A stretch of DNA of 64,000 bases from Streptomyces tauricus (GCF_014650955.1 NZ_BMVY01000010.1:186001-250000); one strand, 5' to 3'. Shown: positions 7,933-16,681, counted from the stretch's first letter. Numbers and translations: made by a program. The notes: generated by a model from the sequence alone, not told the origin.

Positions 7933-9159
7933 TCATGACGTCCGGCGGGTCACGAACTCCGCCAACGACAGCAGGCCTTCCGCCGCTTCCAGGTCCGGGA
8001 CCGCACGGGAGAGATGCCCCAGGGCCCGCGCCATCCGGTCGGCCGCCTGCATCTGGGCCCAGTCGCGACCACCCGCCCGCTCGACCGCGAGGACCGTGCG
8101 CTCCAGATCGCCGTCCCGGTACGGAGTCCGGTACAGCTCGGCGAGTTCGGCCGCCGCCGGTGTGCCGGAGGCGAGCGCCGCGACCACGGGGAGGGACTTC
8201 TTGCGGGCCATCAGGTCCGCCCCGGCCGGCTTGCCGGTGCGTCCCGGGTCCCCCCAGATACCGATCACGTCGTCGATGAGCTGGAAGGCGAGCCCGGCCT
8301 CGCGCCCGAAGGCGTCCAACGCCGCGACATCCGCGTCGTCGGCGCCCGCGTACAGCGCCCCCAACGCACACGCGCAACCCAGGAGCGCCCCGGTCTTGGC
8401 CTCGGCCATGGCCAGTACCTCGTCGAGCGTGATGTCGTCCGGGGCACGACGCTCCATCGCGGTGTCGGCCTGCTGTCCCGCGCAGAGCTCGACGACACAG
8501 CCGGCGAGCCGCGCGGCCGCCGCCGCGGACGCCGGATGCGGATCCTCGGCGAGCAGCCGGTGCGCCAGCGCCTGCAAGGAGTCCCCCGCGAGGACCGCGT
8601 CGGCGTCACCGAACACGGCCCAGGCGGTGGGCCGGTGCCTGCGGGTGGTGTCCCGGTCCATCACGTCGTCGTGCAGCAGCGTGAAGTTGTGCACCAACTC
8701 CACGGCGGCGGCCGCCCGTACGGCCGTCGTCCGGTGTCCGCCCAGTGCCCCGGCCGCGGCCAGCACGAGCGCGGGCCGGATGGCCTTGCCCGCGTTCCCC
8801 GCCGCCGGAGTGCCGTCCGCGTGCTCCCACCCGAAGTGGTAGAGCGCGACCCGGCGCATCGAGCCGGGCAGCGACTCGACGGCGCGGCGCAGTTCCGGTT
8901 CGACCGAGACCCGGGCCCTGTCGAGGATGACGGCCGCCTCCTGTCCTTCGGGCGAGCCGTGCGGCCCGACAGGTACCGGCCCCTGCTCCGGAACGATCCC
9001 CTCCGCCACGGACGACGAGCTCTGCCGCGGCCCCGCCGGCGCTTCCGCACCCGTCCCCGTAAGCGGCCCCGCCGGCGCTTCCGCACCCGTCCCCGTAAGC
9101 GGCTCCGCACGCGGCTCCGCACGCGTCCCCGTGCGCGTCTCCGTCATGAACTCACCCAT
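7933..9159 (-). CDS. Polyprenyl diphosphate synthase, probable encapsulin cargo
   Basis: This is a 408-residue trans-isoprenyl diphosphate synthase that condenses IPP with an allylic diphosphate. Signature sites are GNAGKAIRP (about 121-129), the first Asp-rich motif DDVMD (164-168) and the second DDVIGIWGD (296-304). The first 75 residues are Ala/Pro/Gly/Thr-rich, probably disordered, and contain a perfect 12-residue duplication. Such tails on enzymes next to family 2 encapsulins act as cargo-loading domains. The encapsulin gene lies 111 nt upstream on the same strand. The ATG at 9159 has GAGG 7 nt upstream. Product chain length is not determinable. No 2-methylisoborneol synthase or GPP methyltransferase gene is nearby. 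Confidence 0.92.
   Translation of the reverse strand: MGEFMTETRTGTRAEPRAEPLTGTGAEAPAGPLTGTGAEAPAGPRQSSSSVAEGIVPEQGPVPVGPHGSPEGQEAAVILDRARVSVEPELRRAVESLPGSMRRVALYHFGWEHADGTPAAGNAGKAIRPALVLAAAGALGGHRTTAVRAAAAVELVHNFTLLHDDVMDRDTTRRHRPTAWAVFGDADAVLAGDSLQALAHRLLAEDPHPASAAAAARLAGCVVELCAGQQADTAMERRAPDDITLDEVLAMAEAKTGALLGCACALGALYAGADDADVAALDAFGREAGLAFQLIDDVIGIWGDPGRTGKPAGADLMARKKSLPVVAALASGTPAAAELAELYRTPYRDGDLERTVLAVERAGGRDWAQMQAADRMARALGHLSRAVPDLEAAEGLLSLAEFVTRRTS
9027..9098 (-). repeat. Perfect 36-bp tandem duplication in the cargo tail
   Basis: Two identical 36-bp units (9027-9062 and 9063-9098) encode the duplicated peptide LTGTGAEAPAGP in the disordered N-terminus of the polyprenyl synthase. 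Perfect identity at the DNA level indicates a recent duplication. Confidence 0.9.
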
Positions 9160-9270
9160 GGATCCGCCTCGAAGGTCGCGCGGCCGGTGGCGGTTTCCCC
9201 GGCACCGGCGCGTATCCCTGGGGTCTACCCGGTCCGGCGGACGGGGACACGGCACGCACTGCGCCGGAGG

Positions 9271-10677
9271 TCACCGCCAACGGCCGATCTCGACGTTCTC
9301 CAGGACACCGAGCGCGTCGGGCACCAGGACCGCGGCCGAGTAGTACGTCGTGACCAGGTACGACATGATCGCCTGCTCGCTGATGCCCATGAACCGCACG
9401 GACAGGCTCGGCTCGATCTCGTCCGGGATACCCGCCTGCTGGAGTCCGATGACCCCCTGCTCCGCCTCGCCCGTACGCATGGCGATGATGGACGTCGTCC
9501 TGGCCTCGGTCACCGGGATCTTGTTGCACGGGTAGATCGGCACTCCGCGCCAGGTGGGGATGCGGTTGCCCGCCACGTCCAGGGTCTCCGGGACGAGGCC
9601 CCGCCTGTTGAGTTCGCGTCCGAAGGCGGCGATCGCGCGGGGGTGGGCGAGCAGCAGCTTGGTGCCGCGCCGCCTGGTGAGCAGTTCGTCCAGGTCGTCC
9701 GGGCTCGGTACGCCGTCGTGCGGCTGGAGCCGCTGGTCGTACTCGCAGTTGTTGAGCAGCCCGAACTCCCGGTTGTTGATGAGCTCGTGCTCCTGGCGCT
9801 CCTTCAACGCCTCCACCGTGAGCCGCAACTGCTGCTCGGTCTGGTTCATGGGCTGGTTGTAGAGGTCGGCCACGCGGGTGTGGATGCGCAGCACGGTCTG
9901 GGCGACGCTGAGTTCGTACTCCCGTGGCGCCGCGTCGTAGTCGACGTACGTCCCCGGGATGGCGGGCTCTCCCGTGTGGCCGGCCGCGAGGTCGATCTCC
10001 TTCTCGCCGTACTTGTTGGCGCGCTGGTGCGGGATCGCGCGCAGTTGCGCGAGGTGCTCGCGCAGGGACTCGGAGCGCTCCGAGATCGTGTCGAAGTGCG
10101 TGCGGGACAGCACGAGGACCGTGCACGCGGTGGTCGCGCGGGCCGTGTACTCCCAGATGGCGTCCGGGTCGAGGATCGCCTGGTCGCCGAAGTAGGCGCC
10201 GTCCGCGAGCGTCCCCAGCTCCGCGTCGTCCCCGTACGGGCCCGTGCCGATCTTCTCGACCCTGCCGTGTGCCAGCAGGAACACCTCGTCGGCCGGGCTG
10301 CCGAAGGAGGCGATCACGCCGCCCGGCTCGAACTCCCGCTGCTCGCAGCGCGCGGCCAGCTCGGCGAGCACCTCCTGGTCCTCGTAGGTGCGCAGCGCCG
10401 GCAGTTCGCCGAGCTCCGCCGGGATGACCTGGACGCGGTCACCGGTCTTCACGAAGGTGACGCGGCCGTCTCCCACGGAGTAGCTGAGCCTGCGGTTCAC
10501 CCGGTACGTGCCGCCCTGCACGTTCACCCACGGCAGCATGCGCAGCAGCCATCGTGAGCTGATCTCCTGCATCTGCGGTGCGGACTTGGTGGTCGTGGCC
10601 AGGTTCCGCGCCGCGGATGTGCCGAGACTCTTCTGCGGCTGGTCCTGGTCCGCGCGGATCTCTTCGCCTACCGACAT
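9271..10677 (-). CDS. eshA: Family 2B encapsulin shell protein with cyclic-nucleotide-binding domain
   Basis: This 468-residue protein has an HK97-type capsid fold interrupted by a Crp-like cyclic-nucleotide-binding domain (about residues 95-205; EPGGVIASFGSPADEVFLLAHGRV, GAYFGDQAIL). The capsid part continues with YELSVAQTVLRIHTRVADLYNQPMN and ends in GVLENVEIGRWR. This architecture is that of family 2B encapsulins, which include the Streptomyces EshA/EshB proteins and the 2-methylisoborneol shell. GGGGAGGA precedes the ATG at 10677 with good spacing. The downstream polyprenyl synthase is the likely cargo. The usual arginine of the cAMP pocket is not obvious, so ligand binding is uncertain. 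The symbol is by family; the paralogue could be eshB. Confidence 0.9.
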   Translation of the reverse strand: MSVGEEIRADQDQPQKSLGTSAARNLATTTKSAPQMQEISSRWLLRMLPWVNVQGGTYRVNRRLSYSVGDGRVTFVKTGDRVQVIPAELGELPALRTYEDQEVLAELAARCEQREFEPGGVIASFGSPADEVFLLAHGRVEKIGTGPYGDDAELGTLADGAYFGDQAILDPDAIWEYTARATTACTVLVLSRTHFDTISERSESLREHLAQLRAIPHQRANKYGEKEIDLAAGHTGEPAIPGTYVDYDAAPREYELSVAQTVLRIHTRVADLYNQPMNQTEQQLRLTVEALKERQEHELINNREFGLLNNCEYDQRLQPHDGVPSPDDLDELLTRRRGTKLLLAHPRAIAAFGRELNRRGLVPETLDVAGNRIPTWRGVPIYPCNKIPVTEARTTSIIAMRTGEAEQGVIGLQQAGIPDEIEPSLSVRFMGISEQAIMSYLVTTYYSAAVLVPDALGVLENVEIGRWR

Positions 10678-10913
10678 GAAAATGTCCTCCCCATCGTGCA
10701 ATGAGCGTGCGGCGCCCACACTTCCATCACGGACCGTGCTGGTGCTATTACACGAAAGAGCGGGAATGGATCTTCGCGAAGCGGGGCATACTGCGGGCGC
10801 CCGGCCGGACCGGGTGAACCGGGCCGACGGGTCCGAGGGCCCTCCGACCGGGGAACTCCAAGATCGGGCGGCCCGTTGAACAGGCAGAACGCACGACGAC
10901 GGAGGAGACGGCC

Positions 10914-11147
10914 ATGGCAGGCTTCCTGGACCGCGCGAAGGAACAAGCACAGCGCGGCCTCACGCAGGGCAAGCAGAAGATCGACGAGGTGCAGGCGCAG
11001 CGGACCGGCGGCGATCTGCTGAAGACCCTCGGCGCCGCCTACCTCGCGGAGCGGCGTGGCAGCGGTTCCCCGCAGGCCACGCAGCAGGCGCTCCAGGCGG
11101 TGGAGAGCCACATCGCGACACACGGGGACGGCTTCCTGCGCGCCTAG
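10914..11147 (+). CDS. Small conserved hypothetical protein
   Basis: This 77-residue charged, helical protein (MAGFLDRAKEQAQRGLTQGK...) is soluble and carries no known motif. GGAGGAG lies 8 nt before the ATG, a strong ribosome-binding site. It diverges from the encapsulin gene (236 bp between starts). Similar short proteins with MAGFLDKAKE-like starts occur widely in streptomycetes, but the function is unknown. Confidence 0.75.
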   Translation: MAGFLDRAKEQAQRGLTQGKQKIDEVQAQRTGGDLLKTLGAAYLAERRGSGSPQATQQALQAVESHIATHGDGFLRA

Positions 11148-11279
11148 CACCTGACGCCCGGCGCCTGGTCCTGGGCACCGGGCGGACGAACAGGTGTTCG
11201 CTGCACGGGAGTTGCGGGTACAAGCAGCGGTACGAGGCGGCCACGGCGGGTGGCCGTCGCGCCCCGTGAGGAGGCGGCC

Positions 11280-11870
11280 GTGGCCTCACCCATGTCCGCG
11301 GGCAGTTTTCTGAGCCGGCTCAAGGCGGAGGGAATCACCGTCGTCGAGGTCGGCGACTGGGAGCATCACAACCGCAATCACAAGGGCCCGTGGGGCCCGG
11401 TCCACGGCGTGATGATCCATCACACGGTGACGTCGGGCAGCGAGCACACGGTCGAGCTCTGCCGTGACGGTTACAGCGGGTTACCAGGCCCGTTGTGCCA
11501 CGGTGTCATCACCAAGGACGGCCGCGTCCATCTCGTCGGTTTCGGCCGCTCCAATCACGCGGGCCTCGGTGACGACGACGTCCTGCGCGCGGTGATCGCC
11601 GAAACGGCGCTGCCGGCGGACAACGAGGCGAACACCGACGGAAACCGCCATTTCTACGGCTTCGAGTGCGAGAACCTCGGCGACGGCGAGGACCCGTGGC
11701 CCGAGGCCCAGTTGGAGGCCGCCGCGCGGGCCGCGGCGGCGGTCTGCCGCCACCACGGCTGGACGGAGCGCTCGGTGATCGGTCATCTGGAATGGCAGCC
11801 GGGCAAGATCGACCCCCGGGGCTTCACGATGGCCGCCATGCGGGCGCGCGTCCGGGACCTCCTGCAGTGA
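11280..11870 (+). CDS. N-acetylmuramoyl-L-alanine amidase (amidase_2/PGRP fold)
   Basis: This 196-residue zinc amidase domain cleaves the lactyl-amide bond between MurNAc and the stem peptide. Zinc-ligand regions are visible: GVMIHHTVTSG near the N-terminus, FGRSNHAG in the middle, and HLEWQPGKIDPRG near the C-terminus. No signal peptide is seen, so it may be cytosolic, or act on recycled muropeptides or after lysis; phage-type endolysins look similar. GTG at 11280 has GAGGAGG 5 nt upstream. Confidence 0.87.
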   Translation: MASPMSAGSFLSRLKAEGITVVEVGDWEHHNRNHKGPWGPVHGVMIHHTVTSGSEHTVELCRDGYSGLPGPLCHGVITKDGRVHLVGFGRSNHAGLGDDDVLRAVIAETALPADNEANTDGNRHFYGFECENLGDGEDPWPEAQLEAAARAAAAVCRHHGWTERSVIGHLEWQPGKIDPRGFTMAAMRARVRDLLQ

Positions 11871-11977
11871 CGGCCGGGCTCCGCCCGCGGGGCCGGACCT
11901 GACCGGGGCGGTGTCGGCGAAGCCCATGTGCCGGCGCAGCCCGCGTGTCGCTCGGACGGGTGTCCGACAATGGGGGT

Positions 11978-12922
11978 GTGACCGGCCCCGACACCCCTGA
12001 AGCAGCCACCCCCGACCTCGGCGTCCTGCGGCCGCGGCTGCCGTCGCCGCTGCGGGAGGTCGTGGACGAGCGGTTCGCGCGCCGCGGTGTGCGGCTGCTG
12101 CTCAAGCGGGACGATCTGATCCACCCGGAGCTGATCGGCAACAAGTGGCGCAAGCTGGCCCCGAACCTGCGCGCGGCGGCCGGCCGCACGGTCCTCACCT
12201 TCGGCGGCGCGTACTCGAACCATCTGCGGGCCACCGCCGCCGCGGGCCGTCTGCTGGGCCTGCCCACCGTCGGTGTGGTCCGCGGCCAGGAGCTCGCCGA
12301 CCGCCCCCTGAACCCGTCCCTCGCCCGGTGCGCGGCCGACGGCATGCGGCTCCACTTCGTCGACAGATCGACGTACCGCCACAAGAGCGAGCCGAAGACA
12401 CTGGCCGCCCTCCTTCGCGCGACCGCCTGCGAGGACGCGTACGTGGTCCCGGAGGGCGGCAGCAACGCCCTCGCCGTACGCGGCTGCACGGCGCTGGGCG
12501 AGGAGCTGGGCGAGCACGCCGACGTCGTCGCACTCGCCTGCGGCACGGGCGGCACCCTGGCGGGTCTGGCCGGCGGCCTCCCTCCCGGCAGACGCGCGCT
12601 GGGCATACCCGTCCTGAAGGGCGGCTTCCTCGGCGCCGACATACGGGCCCTCCAGGAGGAGGCGTTCGGCGGGCCGCGCGGCGACTGGTCCCTCGACGAC
12701 CGCTTCCACTTCGGCGGCTACGCCCGTACGCCTCCCGAGCTGGACGCCTTCGCGGCCGACTTCGAGCAGCGCCACGACCTGCCCGTCGAACGTCTCTATG
12801 TCGCCAAGTCGCTCTACGGACTCGTGACCCTCGCCGCGGAGGGCGCGTTCCAGCCCGGGACGACGCTCGCGGCCGTCATCACGGGCAGGCCGGACAGCGC
12901 CCTGCCGACCGCTCGGACCTAG
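11978..12922 (+). CDS. PLP-dependent ACC deaminase / D-cysteine desulfhydrase family protein
   Basis: This 314-residue protein has the fold-type II PLP domain. The Schiff-base lysine lies in LIGNKWRKLAPNLRAA, preceded by LLLKRDDLIHPE. FGGAYSNHLRATAAAGR and EGGSNALAVRGC are the substrate and phosphate loops. It probably releases ammonia and a keto acid from D-cysteine or a related amino acid; ACC itself is less likely without the Tyr pair being checked. GACAAT lies 6 nt before the GTG, consistent with leaderless transcription. Its TAG overlaps the TAG of the convergent antiporter gene in the palindrome CTAG. Confidence 0.82.
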   Translation: MTGPDTPEAATPDLGVLRPRLPSPLREVVDERFARRGVRLLLKRDDLIHPELIGNKWRKLAPNLRAAAGRTVLTFGGAYSNHLRATAAAGRLLGLPTVGVVRGQELADRPLNPSLARCAADGMRLHFVDRSTYRHKSEPKTLAALLRATACEDAYVVPEGGSNALAVRGCTALGEELGEHADVVALACGTGGTLAGLAGGLPPGRRALGIPVLKGGFLGADIRALQEEAFGGPRGDWSLDDRFHFGGYARTPPELDAFAADFEQRHDLPVERLYVAKSLYGLVTLAAEGAFQPGTTLAAVITGRPDSALPTART

Positions 12923-14514
12923 GTCGTCTCGCGGAACGCGGCGGCCTCCTCCAGGTCCAGGCGCCGCAGCAGGGTCCGCAGCATCTCGTCGTCGATGAAG
13001 CGGCCGTCCCGCAGCTTCACGAACACCGCGCGCTCGGCGCCGATCATCTCCCGGGACAGCCGCCTGTAGGTGTCGTCGGCGGTCTCGCCGGTGACGGTGT
13101 TGACCTGGCCGAGACGTTCCCAGACGGCGTTGCGGCGGCGCTCCAGGACCGTGCGCAGCCGGTCCGCCAGGGGTGGCGGAAGGGTGTTGCGCTCGTCGGA
13201 GAGGAGTTCCTCCAGGCGCCGCTCGGCGGCCCGGGAGGCCTGCGCCTGGGCGTTCGCCTCGGCGAGTGTCTCGGCCTGCTGGTCCCGCCCCGGGAGTTTC
13301 AGCATGCGGATGAGCGGTGGCAGCGACAGCCCCTGCACGACGAGCGTTCCGATCACCGTCGTGAAGGTCAGGAAGAGGATCATGTTGCGGCCGGGGAAGT
13401 CCTCGCCGCCGTCCGCGGTGAGCGGGATCGAGAAGGCGATGGCGAGCGAGACCACGCCTCTCATACCGGCCCAGCTGATGACGAAGGCCCCCTTCCAGGT
13501 GGGGTTCTCCTCCCGTTTCCTGATCCGCGCGGACAGCAGGCGCGGCAGGTAGGTCGCGGGGTACACCCAGGCGAAGCGGGTGGCGACGACGATCAGGAAG
13601 AGGACCACCGCGTACCAGGCCGCGCTCGGCCCCTCGTACTCGCCGAGGCCCTTGAGGATCACCGGCAGCTGCAGGCCGATGAGGGCGAAGACCGCCGACT
13701 CCAGGATGAACGCGACCATCTTCCAGACGGCCTCCTCCTGGAGCCTGGTCGCGAAGTCGACCTCCCAGTTGCGGTGGCCCAGGTAGAGCGCGACGACGAC
13801 CACGGCGAGCACTCCGGAGGCGTGCAGCTGCTCGGCGACCGCGTAGGCGAAGAAGGGAGTCAGCAGCGACAGGGAGTTCTGCAGCAGCGCTTCTTTCAGA
13901 TGCGTGCGCATCCAGTGGATCGGCACCATCAGGACGAGTCCGACGCCGATGCCGCCCAGCGCCGCGAGCAGGAACTCGCCGATGCCGCCCGCCCAGGTCG
14001 CGCCCTCTCCGACGGCGGCGGCGAGCGCCACCTTGTAGGCGGTGATCGCGGTCGCGTCGTTCACCAGTGACTCGCCCTGGAGGATCGTGGTGACCCGCGA
14101 CGGCAGCCCGACCCTGCGCGCCACCGCCGTGGCCGCGACCGCGTCCGGCGGCGCCACGACCGCGCCGAGCACCAGCGCCGCGGTCAGCGACAGGTCCGGC
14201 ACGATCATGTACGCGGCCCAGCCCACGGCGAACGTCGCGAACAGCACGTACCCGACCGACAGCAGCGCGACCGGGCGGATCTGCGCCCGCAGGTCGAGGT
14301 ACGAACTGTCCGTGGCGGCCGTGTAGAGCAGCGGAGGCAGCAGCAGCGGCAGGACGATGTGGGGGTCGAGGGTGTAGTCAGGCACCCCTGGGACGTACGA
14401 GACGATCAGGCCCGCCGCCACGAGGAGCAGGGGCGCGGGCACCGGAGTACGGCGCGCGGCGCCCGCCACCGCGGCACTGCCCGCGATCAGCAGGAGCAGG
14501 GGCATCACATGCAT
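12919..14514 (-). CDS. Na+/H+ antiporter (CPA1 family)
   Basis: This 531-residue membrane protein has about 12 transmembrane helices and a roughly 110-residue charged cytoplasmic tail. Family marks are GAVVAPPDAVAATAVARRVG and GESLVNDATAITAYKVAL, whose Asn-Asp pair is the ion-binding site, and SWAGMRGVVSLAIAFSIPL. It exchanges Na+ (or K+) for H+ in pH and salt homeostasis. The start is uncertain (ATG at 14514 or 14505). It diverges from the UBP zinc-finger gene, separated by only 61 bp. Confidence 0.9.
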   Translation of the reverse strand: MHVMPLLLLIAGSAAVAGAARRTPVPAPLLLVAAGLIVSYVPGVPDYTLDPHIVLPLLLPPLLYTAATDSSYLDLRAQIRPVALLSVGYVLFATFAVGWAAYMIVPDLSLTAALVLGAVVAPPDAVAATAVARRVGLPSRVTTILQGESLVNDATAITAYKVALAAAVGEGATWAGGIGEFLLAALGGIGVGLVLMVPIHWMRTHLKEALLQNSLSLLTPFFAYAVAEQLHASGVLAVVVVALYLGHRNWEVDFATRLQEEAVWKMVAFILESAVFALIGLQLPVILKGLGEYEGPSAAWYAVVLFLIVVATRFAWVYPATYLPRLLSARIRKREENPTWKGAFVISWAGMRGVVSLAIAFSIPLTADGGEDFPGRNMILFLTFTTVIGTLVVQGLSLPPLIRMLKLPGRDQQAETLAEANAQAQASRAAERRLEELLSDERNTLPPPLADRLRTVLERRRNAVWERLGQVNTVTGETADDTYRRLSREMIGAERAVFVKLRDGRFIDDEMLRTLLRRLDLEEAAAFRETT

Positions 14515-14575
14515 CGGTATCGGCCCGCTTTCATTTCCGCGCGGATTCCCGCACACCCGACGTAATCTGGCAATC

Positions 14576-14836
14576 ATGAAACAGTGCACGCACGCCGACG
14601 CGCTGCCGCAGCCGGAACCCGCGCCGCTGAGCGACACCTGCCTGGAGTGCCAGGCCGCGGGCACGCACCCGGTGCAGCTACGACTGTGCCTGGACTGCGG
14701 GCACGTGGGCTGCTGCGATTCCTCGCCGATGCGGCACGCCACAGAGCATTTCAAAGAGTCGGGGCATCCGATCATGCGGACCTTCGAGCCCGGTGAGAGC
14801 TGGCGCTGGTGCTTCGTCGACCACGTGCTGGTGTGA
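14576..14836 (+). CDS. UBP-type zinc finger domain protein
   Basis: This 86-residue single-domain protein has Cys/His ligands in CTHADAL, DTCLECQAAG, LCLDCGHVGCCD and HFKESGHPIM, the ZnF-UBP arrangement. In eukaryotes the domain binds ubiquitin C-termini. In actinobacteria it is small, stand-alone and of unknown role, often linked to ion antiporter genes as here. TAATCT ends 7 nt before the ATG, so the message is probably leaderless. Confidence 0.85.
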   Translation: MKQCTHADALPQPEPAPLSDTCLECQAAGTHPVQLRLCLDCGHVGCCDSSPMRHATEHFKESGHPIMRTFEPGESWRWCFVDHVLV

Positions 14837-15087
14837 CGTGGGTTCCGGACGGTTCGATGCTCTGACGTCTGGGTACGTCAATCCGGCGCGCCCTCTTCCC
14901 AATTGGGCCCGCAGACCTCTAGCCACTGTGCGTATACATAGGTTTACTATGAGTGACAGCAAGGGGTTGGGGTCCCGGGGACAGGAAACCTGAGAGCGCG
15001 ATAGCGTCACCGCTGAACCACGTAGCGCGTTACCCCGGGGGGCGACCCTCGGCCCCCGAAAGAGCTTGTACCACCTTGGAGGTGAGG

Positions 15088-15501
15088 GTGTCCCAGATCG
15101 CAGGCGAGCCCGCGACCCAGGACTTCGTGGAAGTCCGGCTGCCGGCTGCGGGTGCCTACCTGTCGGTGCTGCGTACGGCCACGGCCGGCCTCGCGGCGCG
15201 CTTGGACTTCACCCTCGACGAGATCGAGGATTTGCGTATCGCCGTGGACGAGGCGTGCGCGATCCTCCTGCAACAGGCGGTGCCGGGCTCCGTGCTCAGC
15301 TGTGTCTTCCGCCTGATCGACGACTCGCTCGAGGTGACTGTCTCGGCCCCGACCACCGACGGCCACGCCCCCGCGCGGGACACCTTTGCCTGGACCGTGC
15401 TGTCGGCCCTCGCAGGCAAGGTCTCCTCCTCGGTGGCCGATGACAAAACCGTTTCGATCAGCCTCTACAAACAGCGCGGCGCGGGACCCGGGCCGGCGTG
15501 A
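15088..15501 (+). CDS. prsH: Anti-sigma factor PrsH/UshX (RsbW-type kinase fold)
   Basis: This 137-residue GHKL-fold protein resembles RsbW. LDEIEDLRIAVDEACAILL is the N-box region, with a less typical nucleotide-binding segment downstream. It binds and inhibits SigH, the sigma factor encoded by the next gene, whose GTG overlaps its stop codon (GTGA, 15498-15501). GGAGG lies 5 nt before GTG 15088. In S. coelicolor this pair controls osmotic-stress response and septation during sporulation. The 250-bp upstream region is the natural place for the multiple sigH promoters. Confidence 0.88.
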   Translation: MSQIAGEPATQDFVEVRLPAAGAYLSVLRTATAGLAARLDFTLDEIEDLRIAVDEACAILLQQAVPGSVLSCVFRLIDDSLEVTVSAPTTDGHAPARDTFAWTVLSALAGKVSSSVADDKTVSISLYKQRGAGPGPA

Positions 15502-16643
15502 GGAACGGGGACGGGCCGGTGCGGGACGAAGAGCGCGGCACACGGGAACTTTCCGCCGAGGGCGAAGGCGGCCCGGGCGGGCCCCGGCGTCTGGTGGAAG
15601 GCGTCGACGGCATCCCCGAACAGCAGGCCCGGCCGCACCCGGAGGACGGCAGTTCCCCGGCGGCCGGGGCGGCTCGGGGAGAGCCGGTCGACCAGGACGA
15701 GCGCGAGGCGCTTTCCGGCAGTGACGGGCGACAGGATCCAGACGTTGCCGCGCAGTGGGGGTCCCCCCGGACGGAGTCTGGGGGGACGTCCTTGGAAGGG
15801 CGGCGGCGGGTGACGGGCGGGATCATGAGCGAGCAGCACGAACACGAGCGAAACGCCGACAACGGCGCGTCGGGATCACAGCACGACCCCCACAACAGGA
15901 GCGGGGCGCGGGCCAAGTTCATCGAGCTGCGCAAACTGGACAGCACCAGCGCGGAGTACGCGGAGCTGCGCAATCAGCTGGTCCGCATGCATCTGCCGCT
16001 CGTCGAGCACCTCGCCCGCCGCTTCCGCAATCGCGGCGAGCCGCTGGACGACCTCACACAGGTCGCGACCATCGGCCTGATCAAGTCGGTCGACCGGTTC
16101 GACCCGGAGCGCGGTGTCGAGTTCTCGACGTACGCGACCCCCACAGTCGTCGGTGAGATCAAGCGGCACTTCCGGGACAAGGGCTGGGCGGTGCGCGTGC
16201 CGCGCCGGCTGCAGGAGCTGCGGCTCGCGCTGACCACGGCGACCGCGGAGCTCTCGCAGCAGCACGGCCGCTCGCCGACCGTGCACGAGCTGGCCGAGAA
16301 GCTGGGCATCTCGGAGGAGGAGGTCCTGGAGGGCCTGGAGTCGGCCAACGCGTACTCCACGCTGTCCCTGGACGTCCCCGACACGGACGACGAGTCCCCG
16401 GCCGTCGCGGACACGCTCGGCTCCGAGGACGAGGCCCTGGAGGGCGTCGAGTACCGGGAGTCCCTCAAGCCGCTCCTGGAGGACCTGCCCCCGCGTGAGA
16501 AGCGCATTCTGCTGCTGCGTTTCTTCGCGAACATGACCCAGTCGCAGATCGCCCAGGAGGTCGGCATCTCGCAGATGCACGTCTCCCGGCTGCTGGCCCG
16601 GACGCTGGCCCAGCTCCGCGAGAAGCTGCTGGTGGAGGAGTAG
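15498..16643 (+). CDS. sigH: RNA polymerase sigma factor SigH (SigB/SigF family)
   Basis: This is a 381-residue group 3 sigma factor with region 2 (VRMHLPLVEHLARRFRNRGEP, then DLTQVATIGLIKSVDRFDPE), region 3 and region 4 (LPPREKRILLLRFFANMTQS, ISQMHVSRLLARTL). The first 109 residues are a hydrophilic, probably disordered extension before an internal ATG at 15825 (MSEQHEHERN). S. coelicolor SigH is likewise made in long and short forms and is proteolytically processed. It is translationally coupled to prsH. It directs osmotic-stress and developmental transcription. Confidence 0.92.
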   Translation: MRNGDGPVRDEERGTRELSAEGEGGPGGPRRLVEGVDGIPEQQARPHPEDGSSPAAGAARGEPVDQDEREALSGSDGRQDPDVAAQWGSPRTESGGTSLEGRRRVTGGIMSEQHEHERNADNGASGSQHDPHNRSGARAKFIELRKLDSTSAEYAELRNQLVRMHLPLVEHLARRFRNRGEPLDDLTQVATIGLIKSVDRFDPERGVEFSTYATPTVVGEIKRHFRDKGWAVRVPRRLQELRLALTTATAELSQQHGRSPTVHELAEKLGISEEEVLEGLESANAYSTLSLDVPDTDDESPAVADTLGSEDEALEGVEYRESLKPLLEDLPPREKRILLLRFFANMTQSQIAQEVGISQMHVSRLLARTLAQLREKLLVEE

Positions 16644-16661
16644 GCGGCACGTCACACGGCT

Positions 16662-16681
16662 CGCGCCCCGTCAGGGGCGCG
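16662..16681. terminator. Short hairpin after sigH
   Basis: CGCGCCCC (16662-16669) and GGGGCGCG (16674-16681) form an 8-bp stem with a 4-nt loop between the convergent sigH and membrane-protein genes. There is no U-tract. Confidence 0.4.

Noticed and set aside
8014..10557. 847-codon plus-strand frame
   Set aside because: It is antisense to the encapsulin and prenyl synthase genes. Its composition is that of a GC-rich shadow frame, with no family motifs.
7933..10677. 2-methylisoborneol biosynthesis locus
   Set aside because: The shell protein belongs to the right family, but no GPP 2-C-methyltransferase or 2-MIB cyclase gene is found within the window.
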